Assembly: GCA_001584585.1 (NCBI GenBank)
Contig: LSYV01000003.1
Span: 2,452,468 to 2,516,467, forward strand
Direction of reading: 5' to 3'
Source of the DNA: Gonium pectorale
Lineage: Eukaryota > Chlorophyta > Chlorophyceae > Chlamydomonadales > Volvocaceae
DNA: 64,000 nt
The position numbers and the translations under genes are program-made. The notes under the pieces are model-generated. The model was not told the DNA's origin and made no database searches. It saw nothing but the letters and a program-made list of their open reading frames with translations. Every line of letters begins with the position of its first letter. Position 1 is the stretch's first letter. Below, one piece after another: positions 58,380 to 64,000 of this stretch.

Positions 58380-58500
58380 GCGGGACGAACGTCACATGTC
58401 TTGCTCTGTACCCGCCCACCCTATTGAAAACGTCGCGCCTTCGGGCGTGTATGACCGTAGAGGCGGGCTCCTTTCTGTGCAGGTGTCTCTTTTTTTGGGT
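58380..58500 (-). repeat. Dispersed repeat copy (inverted)
   Basis: On the minus strand: AGAGACACCTGCACAGAAAG, GAGCCCGCCTCTACGGTCAT, ACACGCCCGAAGGCGCGACG, TTTTCAATAGGGTGGGCGGG. This copy links the AAACCTGCACAGAAAG block to the CATACACACCCGA block and so shows they belong to one element. Confidence 0.75.
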
Positions 58501-58614
58501 ACGCGGCTGCACTCGTACATGATCCATCGGCAAACTTTCACCCTTTGCAAACACATTTGCCGCTGAGATGTCGTCTCAGCGCAAGGGCGGCAGCCCTGTA
58601 TGCAATCATTTCGC

Positions 58615-58750
58615 ATCCGTTTCATGTTTTGCGGAAACAGAGACAGGGAAGGCAACCTCTACCGTCATACACAACCGAGGGGTGAAAGTACAGGGCATGG
58701 CGGGCAAGGTAGACGAGCAGTACGGGCTCTCCCGGTGTGGACCATCGGAA
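58615..58750 (+). repeat. Dispersed repeat copy
   Basis: GAAACAGAGACAGGGAAGGC, CTCTACCGTCATACACAACC, GTACAGGGCATGGCGGGCAA and CTCTCCCGGTGTGGACCATC in order. It lies 115 bp from the inverted copy, giving a head-to-head pair. Confidence 0.75.
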
Positions 58751-58805
58751 TAAGTTACCTGACGATATGGGACGGGAATTTCCTGGTGGCTGGTGAATCC
58801 CACCT

Positions 58806-58960
58806 CATCCAAAAAAAGAAACTTGCACAGAAAGAGGGATCCAACGAAGAGCTGCAAAGAATGTGGGAATTTACCCACAAAAAAACCATACACACCTGCA
58901 GGCGGATTGGTGCAAGGCGAGGCGGGAAGAGATACGCCCGAAGGGAGTAAAACCCAGCCT
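58806..58960 (+). repeat. Dispersed repeat copy, diverged
   Basis: Begins AAAAAAAGAAACTTGCACAG, includes CATACACACCTGCAG and ends with GAAGAGATACGCCCGAAGGG. It shares the 5' block with 34,270 and 34,548 but has other sequence in the middle. Confidence 0.5.
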
Positions 58961-59488
58961 GATTCTTGTTCGCATCTAAGCAGGTTCCGGCGTCCCTGTC
59001 TGATCTTAACCTTTACGTTTGGTGCTACAGCTGGCTTACAGAGGATGCCTGCTCAAAGTTCTTACATCAGTCTAGTAATTGTGCACGTATGGAGATGCAA
59101 CCGCACCGGCCCGATGGCACGTCACATCATTCGTGGACACAAAAAATCTTGCGGTTGGATGGTGGCAGCCAGTGACAATTCCCAGGTTAAGAATGCATAC
59201 GGTTTGTGCTCATGGCCTCCCTGCCATGAGCACGTCCCATAACAGGCAGCAAATAGACACCGCCCGGACGACAACACGGCTATTTTACTGACTCCGATAA
59301 AAAGAAGAGTGGCATACAGCATACTACCTTACTGTAGCATGCACCGACAGGCCGTCACAGCGTCCCCAGCGGAACCGTCCTCAAAGCCATCTCACGCCTC
59401 ATTGATCTTGCTACACGCCACGGAGTTGACCGTCACTAGTGCACCTGTGCAACTCCCTGTAGCGCAGGTATACAAACCCCTTCCGAAA

Positions 59489-62400
59489 TCACAGAATGAT
59501 GGCCGGGCTTGCGACCGATTCCTTAATCTCTTTGTGCGGAAGGACGATGGCCCCGTTCAGGTACAGCTCGTCCTGCATGGTGCGAAGCTTTAATTTAATC
59601 CAACATCCGCACGGCCCTCAAGGCAGTGAACGCGTACTCGCACAATGAACATGGAACACTCGCACCGGACACACGCTAAGATGGCACTCAATTACAGTTC
59701 TAACTTTCCGCCACGATACAATGCAACACTCCAAGGACATGCACTAGGGCAACTAACCTTGCACTGCACGTCCTCGCCGAGGACGCAGTGGTTCTCCAGC
59801 CGACTCCACGCGCCGACACGGCTGTCCCATCCGATGATGCAGAGGTCAACCTACAACCAGTATGGCAGATCGCTTTTAAGCGCGGGTCTAGGGAGCTTTC
59901 CCTGCCTTCCCTTGCGCAACATGGTCTTTACGCCGCCACTTCGGCAATTCATATCCTTCCCTTGGACAGCGCCTGCAGCCACACTTCCCTTCATATCGCA
60001 CCTTGCTGTGGTCCTTGATGTGGACACCGCGCATGACCACGCAATGGCTCAAGCGCACGCCGTTGCCAATGACGCAGCCCGCGCTGATGGACACATCAGG
60101 CCTGCGTGTGTAAGCGTAGTACTGCAGATCGGCGCGGAGCCCAAAATGAAGACCACAGGGCCTCGCAACGTGCTTATATTACCTTACATTCCCAGAGATA
60201 AACATAGCCTACGACCCTTTGCCGAAACCCGCAAGACAATGTTCATGTGAGCATACATATTGAATGCTAAATGTATGCTCATAAGCTGCCACCTACGTCA
60301 TGCACCTGCAATTCTTGGCACTGGACTGTGTAGGCACACCGTAAGGATTACAATACACCAAGCTCTATCATCATCTTACACATCATTCCACGCCATCCAC
60401 GCACCCGATGAGGCAGCCCTCGCCAATCTTTGCGGATGGGTCCACCAGCACGTTGCCGCTGATGCCGGGTCCCTTGGCCAGCAGCGGCGACTGGCGGATG
60501 GCCATCGAGTCCAGGTAGAGATGGAGGCCTGTAAAAGAGGACGGTTGCCGAACGATGAATCGTGTGCAGGGATGTTGTCCTAGGGATGTGGCCCCCAAAC
60601 GCCACGTCCTCTTGCCAGTGGTTTGGGCCTTTCGCTGCGCTACATCATCTGGCACTGATGCGTTTAAAGGGTCCCTCGCTGTAGAAGACCTACCCTTCAG
60701 ATAGTCCTTGGGCTGCCCCACGTCCATCCAGTAGCCGTTCAGAGTATAAGCGTACAGCAGGTTGTCCGCAGCCACGTGCGGGAACACCTCCCGCTCGATG
60801 GAGGTTGGCCTGAGCTCAATGCGCTTCAGGATCGACGGGCTGCAGACGTAGATACCGGCGTTGATCTTGTCGCCCACAAACTCCTACAACCGCGAATCGC
60901 GAGGGCAGAGAAATCAACGTCCAGCAAAAGCAGAACCAGTCACGACCGTTCAGGCAGGCATGCACATGCAACTGCTCCTTGTGGATCGCAATTGGATCGA
61001 CGCCAATTGGATCTATTGTTTACAGCGTTCACGGCCGCACGCTTATGTTGTGCACAGCTGAGGAGCATCAGCAAGGTAGTGGGTGCGGATGCGCGATGAG
61101 AATTGCCCAGTCGCCAAAAATGGTCCGTGCTGTCGTATCTCTGAGCTCTTGCTTGGCACAGGAGCCCGATGTTCAATGACAGCCAGTGCGACGAATGCGT
61201 CGTTCGAAAGCTTCCAGACCACCGCATGAACGTATGGGAGAAACGCCGTGCGGAAAAGAAACGTACGTCTGCCTTCAAATGGAATACCAGGCGTTGGGCC
61301 ATATATATGGATGGTAAGGCGACCCATGATAAAATCATTATCATGGCGTGGAGAGCGGCGGAGGTGACGGATAGGCCGACGTGCGAGCGCAATAAGGGAA
61401 ATGGGAAAAGGCTCAGTCAATTTGTCCATGGATTGCGTAGGAGCATGTGAGCCCTGAGATGAGAATGCATGGGATATACGCATCATCCAAGCAAACCATC
61501 CACATGTGCAGCTGTTGCATCTGATCTCTATGCACCACTGAGATATCGAATTCGTAGTTTCATCAGCAGATCAGCTTTTACCTTCGGCTTTTCCACGAAG
61601 CGTTGGACCTGGCCGTACTCGTCCATCACGACGACACCGTACTTGGTAGGGTCATCCACCTGTGCAGGCGGGGCGGGGCAAGTGATCTTGTGCTTGCAAG
61701 ACTACTAGATGCGGTCTGCATAAAGCGCCTGCCATACATCAAGCCATACGTCCAATGTTAGCGTGCAGCAGAAACCCAGAGTCCGCACGCACCTTGGTGA
61801 CCAGGATGGTGGCCTCAGCGCCGCGCGCCTTGTGGAAGTCGAGCATGTCCTTGAGCGGGTAGTCGCAGATCACATCGCTGCAGGTGTCAGTATTGGGGGG
61901 ACAGGACTTCTATAACGTAAGAAACAACAAACGGCGAGATCCTGCGCAGCACTCCAGCAGATTGCGCTTCACGAGTCTGCTACACGAGGGCAAAACACGA
62001 ACCTGTTCAGGACAAAGAACGGTGTGCCCTTGCCGTCATCCAGCATGTCGCGTGCCAGAGCCAGAGGGCCGGCAGTGCCCATTGGCTCTTTCTCCTGCGA
62101 GGCGTGCAGAGCATGATGACTTCAGGTTAAGCGCACCGAGTCAGCCCCGTCTCCTGCAAACCCGGGTACCTGCGAGGTACCCAGGTGGCAGCCGCAACAA
62201 GGGTACGCCGCACGCCCATAACAGATCGCGTACACTTCGCGTACGGCAGCCACGCAAGGGCCGAGTGGTATCGGTCGCAGGAGCCATGATGCGGAGCATG
62301 AGGAAGTGCCGTCGACGTTACGGGTACGGAAGCGCACAGCCACGTTCAGTGTCCCATGGCCGTCTGGCCAACGCACCTGGGAGCATACAATCTTCACATC

Positions 62401-62825
62401 GAGCTTCTCCTGCCACTCCTCGATGAACCCCATCATCACCTGTCCGGGAATAGCAGGGCCAGCGTGTGCGACCGGGTCAGCATGAGCTACTGGGTACATG
62501 CAACAGACCAACCCCGGCAGCACAAGTGATCATCCCTACGAGACCAAATTCGCAGCTGTCAGCTGCTCGCGGTTCAGCGCCTTACTTCCGGCTGGTAGTT
62601 AATGGCGAGCACCACCTCCGTGCAACCAGCCGCCTTCAGAGCCTGTACATGGCAAAGGAACCAGGGCAATTAGCGATAGCGACGAAAGCCGCGGTCCCAT
62701 TCGTTTACCTCAATTTGGTGGATGATCATGGGCTTGTTGGCGAACTCAACAAGCGGCTTGGGGCAGCTCAGGGTGAGCGGCCTCAGCCGCGTGCCATAGC
62801 CACCGACAAGGATGAGCGCCCTCAT
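59489..62825 (-). CDS. GMP1: GDP-mannose pyrophosphorylase (mannose-1-phosphate guanylyltransferase)
   Basis: Eleven exons on the minus strand (62709-62825, 62586-62642, 62377-62439, 62003-62094, 61793-61877, 61582-61659, 60694-60883, 60405-60528, 60002-60101, 59758-59850, 59489-59572) give 360 residues, about one short of the plant enzyme. The start [18 protein letters not shown] is the nucleotide-binding signature. [36 protein letters not shown] and [15 protein letters not shown] follow. The C-terminus is a left-handed beta-helix ([35 protein letters not shown]). It converts mannose-1-phosphate and GTP to GDP-mannose in the cytosol, for ascorbate, N-glycans, GPI anchors and wall glycoproteins. 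All introns are GT-AG. A 201-aa plus-strand open frame opposite the last exons (59,645-60,250) is a shadow. Confidence 0.97.
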
Positions 62826-63220
62826 GGTGTCGACCTGACAAAAGTTGCAACAGGCAGCTTCGGCCGCTAAGCTCCTACGCCACGCAATACGTTGATTTGG
62901 AGACGGCGAAACGAAAAATGCCGAGTATGGAGGGCCGGGGCGAAGAGGTGTCCCCAGCAACAGCTGTCAGTTGGGTAGAACAAGCTTCTTTATGAATACA
63001 GTAACACAGGGACCTTTTATGATGGCAAAAGTCTGTTTGACAGGTATCACGCACATTGTACTGCTCGAGGGCAACCCCCACCCAATCCCACAACCGCAGA
63101 ACAGACAGTTCGCGGCCAGAAAGGTGGCGTCACGTAACCGGGCTCCCACTAAGCTGTGCGCGAAAGCGGCCTTCCGGGCCCGTCAACCGGCCCAAGCAGT
63201 GTGCACACAGGCAGGCAACC

Positions 63221-63272
63221 GCAGCCCCTGGAACCCCTGCAACCCCTGCAACCCCTGCAACCCCGCAACCCC
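63221..63272. repeat. 9-bp AACCCCTGC microsatellite
   Basis: About five copies of AACCCCTGC, the last ones imperfect, in non-coding DNA. Confidence 0.85.
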
Positions 63273-63574
63273 CGGAGGCCAGTGCGTCCTTGCTATAATA
63301 TGCGCCGGTGAGCGGTCATTGGCGATCAGTTGTGGGCGCTCAAGCCCGTCAAGTGTGCACACAATTTGTGCCGGCACACTTCCCGAAGCCCCCGCTGCCT
63401 GTTCCTAACAGCTTGTTGACCCTTCGTACTAGATTCCTTGGGTAGTCCCGCCACGCAAATTCGCATGTCTTGCCGCCTGCCTGGCGGGACCGCCCGTGGC
63501 ACCCGTGGCACACTTAAACAAGGAATGTCAATTCGTGTCGTATCATATGAATACACACTCAAACATACGGCGTT

Positions 63575-63660
63575 GCCGTACAGGGGCCCTGTAGGGCGCC
63601 GGGTACATAGAATGGCGGGTGACGGAGACGAGCAGACGGGTCCTCATACGGAGCTGCCGA
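63575..63660 (+). repeat. Dispersed repeat fragment
   Basis: GTAGGGCGCCGGGTACATAG, AATGGCGGGTGACGGAGACG and AGCAGACGGGTCCTC match the 3' half of the copies at 37,665 and 58,615. Confidence 0.7.
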
Positions 63661-63944
63661 TGGTAGCCCTAACCGCAGCACAAGATGGCATGAACGTGCT
63701 TTGAAGGGCGACAGCTCGAGGGGTGCCAAGGGCGGCAGTGGCCGTCAACTGCACGGCGGAAGTTTGGCTTCCACGGCAACAACTGACACGCCATGCGTCT
63801 TGCCTCAAGCGTATCGCCAAGCCACGGCAATGCCCCACAGCCTCCCTCGTGGTATGCACGAACGGCAGCATCTCGGACGCGGTCGCAGCCCTCGGAGTGG
63901 TTGTCCTGTGATGGGCCTTTGCATGGTGGGGAGGGCTAACCCTG

Positions 63945-64000
63945 TAAACAAGAGAACCAGAAACGGGGAAGGCAGCCTCTACGGACATACACACCCGAGG
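63945..64000 (+). repeat. Dispersed repeat copy, cut by the window end
   Basis: AACCAGAAACGGGGAAGGCA, GCCTCTACGGACATACACAC and CCGAGG match the 5' half of the copy at 58,615. The rest lies beyond the window. Confidence 0.7.

Larger units (their letters stand above)
56911..59488. other. Convergent intergenic region between KH and GMP genes, repeat-rich
   Basis: 2.6 kb between two 3' ends. It contains a direct repeat of ACACAGGGTACTAATG (57,356 and 57,431) and three copies or fragments of the dispersed repeat family (58.38-58.96 kb). No gene was recognised. Confidence 0.55.
62826..64000. other. Upstream region of GMP1 to window end
   Basis: Should contain the GMP1 promoter (right of 62.83 kb). 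It has a 9-bp microsatellite and two fragments of the dispersed repeat; no gene was recognised. Confidence 0.5.

Noticed and set aside
59645..60250. 201-codon plus-strand open frame
   Set aside because: It overlaps three GMP1 exons and two introns on the other strand; the GMP1 exons are conserved to the residue, this frame is not.
1..64000. CRISPR array, bacterial operon or phage-like system
   Set aside because: No spaced palindromic repeats, no Shine-Dalgarno-led gene strings; all recognised genes are intron-containing nuclear genes.

Overview
The window is nuclear DNA of a green alga (Chlorophyta, most likely Chlorophyceae). The evidence is intron-rich genes with short introns, an algal/plant gene complement (dicarboxylate-tricarboxylate carrier, GDP-mannose pyrophosphorylase of plant length, a BTR1/Nova-type three-KH protein, a BRCA1/BARD1-type protein), and moderate GC. 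WDR92/DNAAF10 (dynein-arm preassembly), a giant CEP350-like centrosomal/basal-body protein and an aurora-like kinase of the algal type suggest a lineage that builds flagella. Gene models were assembled by hand from splice-site phase and protein-family conservation; no search was run. Where exon coordinates are listed, the phases add up unless stated otherwise.

Layout. 1-23.1 kb (minus): one enormous multi-exon gene for a largely disordered CEP350/TRM-like protein whose C-terminal DUF4378-like end runs off the left edge. 23.1-26.3 kb: long non-coding stretch. 26.5-27.5 kb (minus): a two-HMG-box protein with a mitochondrial-presequence-like N-terminus (TFAM/Abf2-like), whose last exon is partly duplicated downstream. 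It is head-to-head, across a 347-bp promoter, with a RING + tandem-BRCT protein (BRCA1/BARD1-like, 27.8-33.6 kb, plus). 36.1-38.2 kb (plus): SKA1, a microtubule-binding kinetochore protein. 38.5-39.2 kb: possible MED20-like fragment. 39.3-40.3 kb: a fold-back element with a 20-N gap and duplicated flanks, read as a misassembly. 40.2-44.4 kb (plus): aurora-like Ser/Thr kinase with 6-nt and 10-nt microexons. 47.2-50.3 kb (minus): WDR92, divergent from the mitochondrial carrier at 51.1-53.2 kb (plus). 55.0-56.9 kb (plus): three-KH RNA-binding protein. 59.5-62.8 kb (minus): GDP-mannose pyrophosphorylase. A dispersed repeat family occupies intergenic DNA and a SKA1 intron.

There is no operon. The most coherent functional theme is microtubule organisation: centrosome (CEP350-like), kinetochore (SKA1), cilium (WDR92) and aurora-like kinase. 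The most striking structural theme is splicing: at least five well-supported GC-AG introns in three genes, and two microexons, one carrying the catalytic Asp of the kinase.
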